64,000 nt of DNA from JADJPO01 sp046330955 (GTDB lineage Bacteria > Actinomycetota > Actinomycetes > Actinomycetales > Kineosporiaceae), in contig JAXLRT010000024.1 of assembly GCA_046330955.1 (NCBI GenBank), forward strand, positions 14,245 through 78,244, read 5' to 3'. Each line of letters opens with the position of its first letter. Position 1 is the stretch's first letter. Under the pieces are notes generated by a model. The model was not told the DNA's origin and did not search any database. It was given only the letters and a program-made list of their open reading frames with translations. Below are positions 43,087 through 52,966 of the stretch, piece after piece. The translations under genes and the position numbers were made by a program.

Positions 43087-43488
43087 TCAGCTCGAGGATT
43101 CGGTCGAGGATTCCGCCGAGGATTGCTCCGCCTGTCGGCGCCGGTCGAGTTCGTGCGCGATCCGGGCGCGGTCCCGCTCGATGCGGGTGCCGACCCGCAG
43201 GGCGGCGAACCACAGCACGGCGAAGACCACTCCGACCACGTACATCGGGTGGATCCAGTACCCGGTGGCGATCACGGCGACCTGCAGCACGCTGCCCAGC
43301 AGGTATCCGGCGCGTGAGCGCAGCATCCCGGCGGCCAGCAGGCAGGCCAGGGCCAGCAGCCCCAGGATCAGCATCGAACGGCCAAGGCTGATGGTGGTGG
43401 TGGCCTTGCCGGCCAGGCCGCCGAGGAACACCGAGATCGACTCCAGCGCGAGCATGCTCGCGGCGAGGGTGCGGCGCGGGGATCTCAT
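43087..43488 (-). CDS. DUF4233 membrane protein
   Basis: This 133-residue protein has four hydrophobic helices and a charged Arg/Glu/Ser tail. It belongs to DUF4233, which sits between folC and ndk in most actinobacteria. Function unknown. The ATG overlaps the folC stop by 4 nt. Confidence 0.82.
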   Translation of the reverse strand: MRSPRRTLAASMLALESISVFLGGLAGKATTTISLGRSMLILGLLALACLLAAGMLRSRAGYLLGSVLQVAVIATGYWIHPMYVVGVVFAVLWFAALRVGTRIERDRARIAHELDRRRQAEQSSAESSTESSS

Positions 43489-44846
43489 CGCTCCACCCGC
43501 AGCAGCGTGCGCACCTCTCCGGCCAGCGGGATCGACCCGGTCACCAGCACCCCGGACCCGGGCTGGTGGTCGACCTCGGCCCGGGCCACCGCCAGGTCGA
43601 GGGCCGAGTCCAGCCGGTCGGCGACATGCACCCGATCCTCACCGAAGACCTCGCGGGCGATCTCGGCCAGGTCGTCCGGCGCCATGGCGCGCGGGGACGA
43701 CGAGCGCGTCACCACCACCTCGTCCAGCACGGGTTGCAGCGCGTCCAGGATGCCGATGACGTCCTTGTCGGCCATCACCCCGACCACCCCGACCAGGCGG
43801 GCGAACCCGAAGGCGTCGTCGATCGAGTCGGCCAGGGCCTGGGCGCCGGCCGGATTGTGCGCGGCGTCCACCATGATCGTGGGGCTGCGGCGGACGACCT
43901 CGAGCCGGCCGGGCGAGTCCACCGCCGCGAAGGCGGCGCGGACGACGTCCGGATCGAGCCGTCCGCTGCTCGGACCGGCGCCGAGGAACGCCTCGACGGC
44001 GGCCAGCGCGCACACCGCGTTCTGCGCCTGGTGGATGCCGTGCAGCGGCAGGAACACGTCCTCGTAGAGGCCGCCGAGCCCTTGCAGGGTCAGCAGCTGC
44101 CCGCCGATGGCGACCTCGCGGGCGGCGACGCCGAACTCGAGCCCCTCGCGGGCCACGGTGGCACCCACCTCGGCGGCGCGGCTCAACAGGATCTCCGCGG
44201 CCTCGGGACTGTCCTGCTGGGCGATGATCGCGACCGCGCCCGGCTTGATGATCCCGGCCTTCTCGGTGGCGATCTGGCCGATCTCGTGGCCGAGGAAGTG
44301 CTGATGGTCGATCGCGATCGGCGTGATCACGGCGACCTCGGCGTCGATCACGTTGGTGGCGTCCCACGAACCCCCCATGCCGACCTCGACCACTGCGACC
44401 TCGGCCGGAGCGTCGGCGAAGGCCGCATAGGCCATCGCGACGAGCACCTCGAAGAAGGTCATCCGCGGCCCGCCGGTCTCGGCCGAGCGCGCATCGACCA
44501 GGTCGAGGTAGGGCGCGACCTCGTCGTAGACCTCGACGAACCGCTCGGGCGCGAGCGGTTCGCCGTCGATCGCGATCCGCTCACGCACGTCGCTCAGGTG
44601 CGGGCTGACGAACCGGCCGGTGCGCAGCCCGTGTTCGCGCAGCAGCCGCTCGACGATGCGCGTGGTCGAGGTCTTGCCGTTGGTGCCGGTCAGATGGACG
44701 GCGCGCAGCGAGGCCTGCGGTTCACCCAACAGGTCGGTCACGGCCCTGATCCGGTCGAGGCTGGGCACCAGGTCGTGCTCGGGTGCCCGGGACAGGATCG
44801 CCCGGTAGACCTCGCTGAGCCGCTCGCCCGAGTCGATGTCAGGCAT
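43485..44846 (-). CDS. folC: Folylpolyglutamate/dihydrofolate synthase
   Basis: This 453-residue ATP-dependent ligase adds glutamate to folates. It has the P-loop VHLTGTNGKTSTTRIVE (about 49-65), FVSPHLSDVRERIAIDG, VEVGMGGSWDATN and HQHFLG. It overlaps ileS by 8 nt and DUF4233 by 4 nt, so ileS-folC-DUF4233-ndk probably form one unit under the T-box. Confidence 0.93.
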   Translation of the reverse strand: MPDIDSGERLSEVYRAILSRAPEHDLVPSLDRIRAVTDLLGEPQASLRAVHLTGTNGKTSTTRIVERLLREHGLRTGRFVSPHLSDVRERIAIDGEPLAPERFVEVYDEVAPYLDLVDARSAETGGPRMTFFEVLVAMAYAAFADAPAEVAVVEVGMGGSWDATNVIDAEVAVITPIAIDHQHFLGHEIGQIATEKAGIIKPGAVAIIAQQDSPEAAEILLSRAAEVGATVAREGLEFGVAAREVAIGGQLLTLQGLGGLYEDVFLPLHGIHQAQNAVCALAAVEAFLGAGPSSGRLDPDVVRAAFAAVDSPGRLEVVRRSPTIMVDAAHNPAGAQALADSIDDAFGFARLVGVVGVMADKDVIGILDALQPVLDEVVVTRSSSPRAMAPDDLAEIAREVFGEDRVHVADRLDSALDLAVARAEVDHQPGSGVLVTGSIPLAGEVRTLLRVER

Positions 44847-47800
44847 TCGTCGACCAAAGATCCACCCGAATTGGGGTGTCCTTTCCGATCTTCTCCAGAG
44901 TCCCCCAGCCTGGGCCCTTCATCACATCGCCTAGATCCAGCCCGATCCACTCCACGACGTCCGCGAGGACCGCCTGAGAAAACAGGTCTTCGAAGGTTCT
45001 CAGATCGGCCACAAAGTCTGGCGTGGCGCCGATGCGCAGCCCGATCCGGTCAGTGATAGCGCGATCACTGGCGCGACGCTTTTCCTGGACCACCCTGATG
45101 AGATCGCGGACCAGCCCCTCGCGGGCGGCGTCGGGCGTGACGGTGGTGTCCAGGACGACGAACCCGCCGCCGGGCAGCACCGCCACCGCGACCTGGTCCT
45201 CACCGGCACCCGAGACCACGGTCTCGACCGTGTACTCACCCTCGACCAGCGGGACGCCACCGCAGACCACGCCGCCGTCGTCACTGCGGCTCCAGTCCCC
45301 CGCCTTGCTGGCCTGGATCACCTGCTGCACGGCGCGCCCCAGCCGGGGCCCGGCGGCGCGGGCGTTGACGGTGAGTCGCTCGTCGACCCCGACCGCGTGC
45401 CCGTCGGCGTCGTCCAGGCCCACCAAGCGCACCTCACGCACGTTCACCTCGTCCGCGATGACCGATGAGAACGCCTGCAGCGCAGCCGGTTCGGCAGTGA
45501 CCACGGTCAGCCGTGGCAGCGGCAACCGCACCCGCAGGTTGGCCGCCTTGCGCAGCCCCAGGGTGGCCGAGGCGACGGCGCGGGCGGCGTCCATGGCGGC
45601 CACCAGGGCGTCGTCCGCGGGCAGTTCGTCGGGGCTCGGCCAGTCGGTCAGGTGCACGCTGCGCCCGCCGGTGAGCTGCTGCCAGATGTCCTCGGTGACC
45701 AGCGGCAGCAGCGGCGCGGCGAGCCGGGTGAGCACCTCGAGCGAACGAGCCAGGGTGTCGAACGCGGCCCGACTCGAAGCCACGGCCGGCTCGTCGGTTG
45801 CCGTGGCCCAGAACCGCTCCCGCGACCGGCGGATGTACCAGTTGGTCAGCACGTCGAGGTGGTCGCGCACGCTCTGACACGCACCGGCGATGTCGTAGGC
45901 GTCCAACTGCTCGGTCATGGTGGCGACCAGGGCGTGGGTCTTGGCCAGCAGGTAGCGGTCGAGCACGTCGTCCGAGGTCGTGGCCCCCTCACCGGAGGTC
46001 CAGTTCGCCCGATACCCGTTCTCGCCGAACGTGTTCGCATACAGCGAGAAGAAGTACCAGACGTTCCACAGCGGCAACATCACCTGGCGCACACCGTCGC
46101 GGATGCCGCGCTGGGTGACCACCAGGTTGCCGCCCCGCAGCACGGGTGAGCTCATCAGGAACCAGCGCATGGCATCCGACCCGTCGCGGTCGAAGACCTC
46201 GCGGACGTCGGGGTAGTTGCGCAGGCTCTTGCTCATCTTGCGGCTGTCGTCGCCGAGCAGGATGCCGTGGCTGACGCAGCTCGAGAACGCCGGGCGGTCG
46301 AACAGCGCGGTGGCCAGCACGTGCATGGTGTAGAACCAGCCGCGGGTCTGGCCGATGTACTCCACGATGAAGTCGCCCGGGTAGTGGTGCTCGAACCAGT
46401 CCTTGTTCTCGAACGGGTAGTGCACCTGGGCGAACGGCATCGACCCGGATTCGAACCAGCAGTCCAGCACCTCGGGCACCCGGCGCATGGTGGACTTACC
46501 GGTGGGGTCATCCGGGTTCGGCCGGGTCAGTTCGTCGATGTAGGGCCGGTGCAGGTCGGTGACCTCGACGCCGAAGTCGCGCTGCAGCTCCTCCAGGGAG
46601 CCGTAGACATCGGTGCGCGGGTGCGTCGGGTCATCGCTCACCCACACCGGGATCGGGCTGCCCCAGTAGCGGTTCCGGCTGATCGACCAGTCGCGGGCAT
46701 TCGCCAGCCACTTGCCGAACGAGCCGTCCTTGATGTGCTCGGGCACCCAGTGGATCTGCTGGTTCAGCTCGACCATGCGGTCCTTGAACGAGCTGACCTT
46801 GACGAACCAGCTCGACACCGCCTTGTAGATCAGCGGGTTGTCGCAGCGCCAGCAGTGCGGGTAGGGGTGCTCGTAGGTCTCGTGCCGCAACAGCACGCCC
46901 GCGGCCTTCAGGTCGGCCACGATGCGCGGGTTGGCCTCGAACACCTGCATGCCGGCGTAGTCGCTCACCTCGGCGGTGAACCGGCCCTGGGCGTCGACCG
47001 GCACGACGGGCTCGATGTCGGCGGCATCGGTGACGAGCTTGTCCTCCTCACCGAAGGCCGGCGCGATGTGCACGATGCCGGTGCCGTCCTCGGTGGTGAC
47101 GTAGTCGGCGGTGAGGATCTGGTGGGCGTTGGTGCGGCCGGCGAAGTAGGCGAACGGCGGGGTGTAGGTCGAGCCGACCAGCTCGGCGCCGGTGAACCGG
47201 GCCGTGACGCGGGATGCCGCGTCGTCCCCGAGTTCGCGGGCGTACGCGGCCAGGCGCGCCTCGGCCAGCAGGTAGGAGGTGCCCTCGTGATCGACCACGA
47301 CGTAGGCGACGTCCGGGTGCACCGCCATGGCGAGGTTGGACGGCAGCGTCCAGGGGGTCGTCGTCCAGATCAGGGCCTTCGCCCCGGCGGCCGGGCCGCT
47401 GGTGAGCTCGAAGGCCACGGTGACGGCCGGGTCCTGCCGGTCACGGTAGACGTCGTCCATGCGGGTCTCGGTGTTGGACAGCGGGGTCTCGCACCGCCAG
47501 CAGTAGGCCAGCACGCGGAAGCCCTCGTAGACCAGGCCCTTGTCCCACAGGGACTTGAAGGCCCACATGACCGATTCCATGTAGTCCAGGTCGAGGGTCT
47601 TGTAGTCGTTCTCGAAGTCGACCCAGCGCGCCTGGCGGTGGACGTAGTCCTCCCAGTCCTTGGTGTAGGCGAGCACCGAGGAGCGGCAGGCGTCGTTGAA
47701 GGTGGCGATGCCCATCTTCTCGATCTCGGCCTTGTGCGCGATGCCGAGCTGCTTCTCGGCCTCGACCTCGGCGGGCAGGCCATGGCAGTCCCAGCCGAAG

Positions 47801-48087
47801 CGTCGCTCGACCCGGCGCCCGCGCATGGTCTGGTACCGCGGGACGACGTCCTTGACGTAGCCGGTGAGCAGGTGACCGTAGTGCGGCAGCCCGTTGGCGA
47901 AGGGCGGGCCGTCGTAGAAGACGAACTCGTTGCCGCCGGTCACGGTCTCGCCGTCGACGACCCGGTCCGCCGGGCGGGCGTCGATGCTCGCCTGGAAGGT
48001 CTTGTCGTTCTCCCAGAACCGCTGCACCCGCTCCTCGAGCTGAGGGAAGGCGGGGCTCGCGGGAACCTCGGGATAGGGCTGGGACAC
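44839..48087 (-). CDS. ileS: Isoleucyl-tRNA synthetase
   Basis: This 1082-residue class I synthetase charges tRNA-Ile. The HIGH-type signature is HYGH (69-72) and KMSKS is near residue 615 (SRKMSKSLRNYPD). An editing domain and a long C-terminal region are present. HYGH together with this length places it in the eukaryote-like IleRS2 group, members of which are often mupirocin-tolerant. The GTG start at 48087 has GAGGAG 8 nt upstream, and this site is the likely target of the T-box. The longer frame to 48186 would run into the T-box and is rejected. Confidence 0.95.
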   Translation of the reverse strand: MSQPYPEVPASPAFPQLEERVQRFWENDKTFQASIDARPADRVVDGETVTGGNEFVFYDGPPFANGLPHYGHLLTGYVKDVVPRYQTMRGRRVERRFGWDCHGLPAEVEAEKQLGIAHKAEIEKMGIATFNDACRSSVLAYTKDWEDYVHRQARWVDFENDYKTLDLDYMESVMWAFKSLWDKGLVYEGFRVLAYCWRCETPLSNTETRMDDVYRDRQDPAVTVAFELTSGPAAGAKALIWTTTPWTLPSNLAMAVHPDVAYVVVDHEGTSYLLAEARLAAYARELGDDAASRVTARFTGAELVGSTYTPPFAYFAGRTNAHQILTADYVTTEDGTGIVHIAPAFGEEDKLVTDAADIEPVVPVDAQGRFTAEVSDYAGMQVFEANPRIVADLKAAGVLLRHETYEHPYPHCWRCDNPLIYKAVSSWFVKVSSFKDRMVELNQQIHWVPEHIKDGSFGKWLANARDWSISRNRYWGSPIPVWVSDDPTHPRTDVYGSLEELQRDFGVEVTDLHRPYIDELTRPNPDDPTGKSTMRRVPEVLDCWFESGSMPFAQVHYPFENKDWFEHHYPGDFIVEYIGQTRGWFYTMHVLATALFDRPAFSSCVSHGILLGDDSRKMSKSLRNYPDVREVFDRDGSDAMRWFLMSSPVLRGGNLVVTQRGIRDGVRQVMLPLWNVWYFFSLYANTFGENGYRANWTSGEGATTSDDVLDRYLLAKTHALVATMTEQLDAYDIAGACQSVRDHLDVLTNWYIRRSRERFWATATDEPAVASSRAAFDTLARSLEVLTRLAAPLLPLVTEDIWQQLTGGRSVHLTDWPSPDELPADDALVAAMDAARAVASATLGLRKAANLRVRLPLPRLTVVTAEPAALQAFSSVIADEVNVREVRLVGLDDADGHAVGVDERLTVNARAAGPRLGRAVQQVIQASKAGDWSRSDDGGVVCGGVPLVEGEYTVETVVSGAGEDQVAVAVLPGGGFVVLDTTVTPDAAREGLVRDLIRVVQEKRRASDRAITDRIGLRIGATPDFVADLRTFEDLFSQAVLADVVEWIGLDLGDVMKGPGWGTLEKIGKDTPIRVDLWSTNA

Positions 48088-48094
48088 GGGTCGT

Positions 48095-48310
48095 ACTCCT
48101 CGATCGGCTCGTCCTACGCCGCGAGGACGACGCCACCGGAGTTCCGGGGGCACCGCGGTACCACCTCGCTTGCCCGGCGCAGGCACCGGACCTCTCGCAT
48201 CGGCTGTGACGGGCCGTACCGTCCGGTTCTACTGGGATCGGTCGACCGAGCTGATCGACCGTTCCGTTCTTCCGGAGGCTCGCCGGTGATGGCCGGGTCG
48301 ACGCCTGTGC
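48095..48310 (-). ncRNA. T-box riboswitch of ileS
   Basis: On the minus strand the T-box core AGGTGGTACCGCGGT is present at about 48151-48165. Further upstream, GACCCGGCCATCACCGGCG holds an ATC specifier in the place known for actinobacterial ileS T-boxes with ultrashort stem I. The GAGGAG ribosome-binding site lies downstream of the core. In such elements uncharged tRNA-Ile frees that site, so control is at translation. Outer borders are approximate. Confidence 0.85.
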
Positions 48311-48371
48311 TGCGATGGTACGGGCTGTTGCGCGAGGTGGCCAAAGCGATTCACCGCCACCCCACTCTTTT

Positions 48372-48424
48372 CATGATCGTGACGAGTTCGTGCGTGCATC
48401 ACCGACGAACTCGTCACGATCATG
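48372..48424. terminator. 20-bp perfect hairpin between kbl and the ileS leader
   Basis: CATGATCGTGACGAGTTCGT and its exact complement enclose 13 nt. It ends kbl on the minus strand, and separates it from the ileS T-box. The closing CATGATC recurs in the hairpin at 22884. Confidence 0.75.
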
Positions 48425-48430
48425 TGGAGC

Positions 48431-49621
<1,191 letters not shown>

Positions 49622-49665
49622 CGTCAGACTCCCTTACCGCCGAGACGGGATCGCCGCCGAACGGA

Positions 49666-50703
49666 TCAGCTCCAGTCGATCAGCACCTTGCCGCACCGCC
49701 CGGAGCGCACCACCTCGAAGGCGCGGTCGAACTCCTCGGGGACGAACCGGTGAGTGATCACCGACCCCAGCGCCGTCCGCAGGGCCGCCGAGGTCTGCAA
49801 CATCGAGCTCATGGCGTACCAGGTGTCGTACATCTCGCGACCGTAGATGCCCTTGATGGTGAGCATGTGGGTGATCACCCGGCCCCAGTCGATCGCGTAG
49901 TCGCCGTGCGGCAGGCCGAGCATCGCCACGCGCCCACCGTGGTTCATCGTCGCCAGCATGTCCGAGACCGCGGCCGGCGCCCCCGACATCTCCAGCCCGA
50001 TGTCGAAGCCCTCGCGCATGCCCAGCCGGCCCATCGCCTCGCGCAGCGGGGTGGTGGCCGCGTTGATCACCAGGTCCGCCCCGGCAGCCTTGGCCAGCTC
50101 GAGCCGGACGTCGCTGACGTCGGTCACCACCACGAACCGCGCCCCCACGTGGCGCACGATCGCGGTCGCCATCACCCCGATCGGCCCGGCCCCGGTGATC
50201 ACCACGTCCTCGCCGGCGATCGGGAACGACAGCGCGGTGTGCGTGGCATTGCCGAACGGGTCGAACAGCGCCCCCAGGTCGGGGTCGAGCCCGTCGGGTT
50301 GCACCCAGAGGTTGCCGGCGGGCATCACCAGGTAGTCGGCGAACGCGCCGTCCCGGTTCACGCCGATGCCGACGGTGTTGATGCACAGGTGGCGCCGGCC
50401 CGCGCGGCAGTTGCGACAGGCGCCACACACCAGGTGGCCCTCCCCCGAGACCCGCTGCCCCACGCGCACGGCGCTCACGTCGTCGGCGACGGCGGCCACC
50501 TCGCCGTAGAACTCGTGGCCGATGGTCATCGGGGGCGTCACGACGGAGGCCGCCCAGGCGTCCCAGTCGTACAGGTGCAGGTCGGTGCCGCACAGGCCGG
50601 TACGCAGCACGCGGACCAGCACCTCACCCGGCCCGGGCACCGGTTGGGGCACGTCGAGCAGTTGCAGGCCGCGACCGGCGGCCGTCTTCACCAGGGCACG
50701 CAT
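49666..50703 (-). CDS. tdh: L-threonine 3-dehydrogenase
   Basis: This 345-residue zinc- and NAD-dependent dehydrogenase oxidises threonine to 2-amino-3-ketobutyrate. The catalytic zinc ligands are Cys in GLCGTDLHLYDWD and GHEFYGEV. Structural zinc Cys lie in CGACRNCRAGRRHLC, and the Rossmann motif is ITGAGPIGVMA (about 168). The C-terminal TIKGIYGREMYDTWY is specific to Tdh. It forms an operon with kbl. Confidence 0.94.
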   Translation of the reverse strand: MRALVKTAAGRGLQLLDVPQPVPGPGEVLVRVLRTGLCGTDLHLYDWDAWAASVVTPPMTIGHEFYGEVAAVADDVSAVRVGQRVSGEGHLVCGACRNCRAGRRHLCINTVGIGVNRDGAFADYLVMPAGNLWVQPDGLDPDLGALFDPFGNATHTALSFPIAGEDVVITGAGPIGVMATAIVRHVGARFVVVTDVSDVRLELAKAAGADLVINAATTPLREAMGRLGMREGFDIGLEMSGAPAAVSDMLATMNHGGRVAMLGLPHGDYAIDWGRVITHMLTIKGIYGREMYDTWYAMSSMLQTSAALRTALGSVITHRFVPEEFDRAFEVVRSGRCGKVLIDWS

Positions 50704-50847
50704 CGCACTCCGTCGTGACGTCTCGTGGCCTATTCGCCAGCCGCATCGTGGCAGGAATCCGGCCGGACGGGTGGTCAGCTGCCCATGGCACGCCGCCGGA
50801 ACCGGATCTGCGCAGGTGAGACGGCCCGCCAAGCTACGCTCGGGCTC

Positions 50848-51798
50848 GTGGCTCGGCAGCTGTTTGCGGAGCAGTCCGCTCGCGTCGCAGCCCGTCGAAC
50901 CAGTCGTTCAGCACTCTTCGTGTTCGCATCGCTACTCACCGCACTCATGCCCGTGGCGGCCATCGCGGCGGCACCCGGAGCGTCGGCAGCCCCGGCAGCG
51001 CCGGGCGCCACCCCGACGCCCAGGGCGATGTCCCTGGACCTCGCCGTCGCGGTCACCGGCACCGTCACCGGACGGGCCGGCCAGGGCGTTCCCGTGACCG
51101 TCTCGTGGCGCAATGCCGGCACGGCGCCGGCCATCGGGGTCTCCGTGAGCTACCTGCCCCCACTGGGTGCCGAGCTCGGGGCGTTGCCGGCCGGCTGGGC
51201 CAGGGCGGGCCGCAGCGCCGTCCGCACCGAGGTCGGCATGGCCGCCGGCGTCAGCCGGATGGCGACCCTGACGGTGACGATCGGGGCCACCGCCCAACCC
51301 GGGTTGCTGGTCGGCGGCGCCGCCGAGGTTCACCCGGGGGTGGGGGTCGACGCCAAACCGGGCAACAACCAGGCGAACAGCCGGATCCGGGTCCAGGCCG
51401 GGGCATCGCCCTCACCGAGCCGCACACCGAGCCCGACCCCCAGCCGCACTCCGAGCCCCAGCCGGACGCCGTCCGTCTCACCCACCCGGACCGCGGCCAC
51501 CACCGCCACCCGCTCGGCGGCCGCGGCGCCGGCGCCGGCCTCGACCCGGACCGCGCGTGAGCCGGCCCTGGCGCCGAGCACCTACGTGGTGCCCGCCCGC
51601 ACGACCTCGCCGAAGCCGGACGTCGTCCAGATCACCGACTCGGGCGTCACCGGCGACACCGCGGCCTGGCTGCTGCCGACCGTGGGGGCGATCGCCTGCT
51701 TCACCAGCGCCGGATTGGTCGGCATGACCCTGCGCCGGCGCCGGGCCGCCGAGCGGGCTCACGCGGACGAGGTGCGTCACCTGCAGCAGGTCCGCTGA
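50848..51798 (+). CDS. Cell-surface protein with stalk and C-terminal anchor
   Basis: This protein of about 316 residues has a signal peptide (ALFVFASLLTALMPVAAIAA). A DUF11-like beta domain follows (VTVSWRNAGTAPAIGVSVSY, about 75-150), then a Ser/Pro/Thr stalk with repeats of PSRTPSPTPS type. A transmembrane helix (WLLPTVGAIACFTSAGLVGM) and an Arg-rich tail end it. No LPxTG motif is evident. The GTG at 50848 is a guess: it leaves a short N-region before the signal, and no ribosome-binding site is clear. A start at 50725 would be too long for a signal peptide. Confidence 0.6.
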   Translation: MARQLFAEQSARVAARRTSRSALFVFASLLTALMPVAAIAAAPGASAAPAAPGATPTPRAMSLDLAVAVTGTVTGRAGQGVPVTVSWRNAGTAPAIGVSVSYLPPLGAELGALPAGWARAGRSAVRTEVGMAAGVSRMATLTVTIGATAQPGLLVGGAAEVHPGVGVDAKPGNNQANSRIRVQAGASPSPSRTPSPTPSRTPSPSRTPSVSPTRTAATTATRSAAAAPAPASTRTAREPALAPSTYVVPARTTSPKPDVVQITDSGVTGDTAAWLLPTVGAIACFTSAGLVGMTLRRRRAAERAHADEVRHLQQVR

Positions 51799-51802
51799 CC
51801 CG

Positions 51803-52966
51803 ATGCGGTCTCGACTCTGGCCCCTGTACGCCGGCGGGCTGCTCGGCCCGTTCGGGGGCGCCATGGTCACCACGATGCTGCCCGAGCTGGCGACGGGACT
51901 GCACACCTCACTGGCCACCGCGGCGTCCTCGCTGACCGTCTACCTGGTGCCGTTCGCCGCGATCATGCTGGTCAGCGGCACCTTGGCCGAGCACTGGGGA
52001 CGTGCCCGCACCATCCGCTGGGCGTACGTGGTCTACGCCCTGGCCTCGGTGCTGTGCGCCCTGGCACCCTCGGCCGCGACCTTCCTGAGCGCCCGGGCGG
52101 TCCAGGGAGCCGCCAACGCGTTCACCACTCCCCTGCTGGTGGCGGCGATCTCGGACCTCGTCGGCCCCACTCGGCTGGGACGCTCGCTGGGCGTCTTCGG
52201 CGGCATGCAGGCCGCCGGGCAGGCCTTCGCGCCGCTGGTCGGCGGCATGGCCGCGGCCCTCGACTACCGGTGGGCGTTCGTGGCCGCCGCCGCTGCGGCA
52301 GCGTTACTGGGCGCCGTCCCGCCCGCCGATCACGCCTCGGCCCCCGGGGACGACGCGACGCCCGGCCTGTTCGACGCCGCGCGCTGGCGGTCCCTGGCCA
52401 ATCGGCGCCTCGCGCTGGCGTGCTCGGTGGCCTTCGGCCTGTACCTGACCACCAGCGGGCTCAACCTGCTGTCGGCGCTGCTCGCCCACGATCGGTTCGA
52501 CCTCGGCCCGGACCGGCGCGGCCTGGTCGTGGCCGCCTTCGGCGTGGCCGGCCTGCTCACCGGCCCCCGGTTCGGTCGCCTGGCCGATCGGGTGGGCATG
52601 CGACCGTTCGGTGTCGTGGTGAGCCTGGTCTTCGGCGCCGTGGTCGCCGCGACAGCGTACACGCCGTCCGTCGCCCTGCTGGTGGTCGCGGTGGCGGCCG
52701 GCGGCGCGGCGTCCACCGCGGGACGCCTGACCAGCACCACGCTGGCCGTCACCAGCACGCCCGGCAACCGCGCCGGGGCGACGTCCATGACGCTGGCCTG
52801 GCAGTTCCTGGGCTCGGCGCTGGCGCCGGTCAGCCTGCTGCCGCTCTACCACCGCAGCGTCGGCTGGGGTTTCGCCGCCACCGCCTGCGGTGCCGTCCTG
52901 GCGGCCGCCCTGCTGGCCGGCGCACCGGGCCTGAACCGAAGCCTCAGGCGGTCGGCAGCGCGCTGA
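51803..52966 (+). CDS. MFS transporter
   Basis: This 387-residue protein has about 12 hydrophobic helices and an MFS loop (GTLAEHWGRARTIRWAY, about 53-69), with GRLADRVGMRP between the halves. The family includes drug efflux and sugar exporters, and the substrate cannot be told. It starts 4 nt after the surface-protein gene. Its last 23 bp overlap the 3' end of valS on the opposite strand. Confidence 0.82.
   Translation: MRSRLWPLYAGGLLGPFGGAMVTTMLPELATGLHTSLATAASSLTVYLVPFAAIMLVSGTLAEHWGRARTIRWAYVVYALASVLCALAPSAATFLSARAVQGAANAFTTPLLVAAISDLVGPTRLGRSLGVFGGMQAAGQAFAPLVGGMAAALDYRWAFVAAAAAAALLGAVPPADHASAPGDDATPGLFDAARWRSLANRRLALACSVAFGLYLTTSGLNLLSALLAHDRFDLGPDRRGLVVAAFGVAGLLTGPRFGRLADRVGMRPFGVVVSLVFGAVVAATAYTPSVALLVVAVAAGGAASTAGRLTSTTLAVTSTPGNRAGATSMTLAWQFLGSALAPVSLLPLYHRSVGWGFAATACGAVLAAALLAGAPGLNRSLRRSAAR

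Noticed and set aside
51421..51480. Possible CRISPR or tandem DNA repeat in the surface-protein gene
   Set aside because: The repeats encode a Ser/Pro/Thr stalk of PSRTPSPTPS type within a clear CDS, without spacers.
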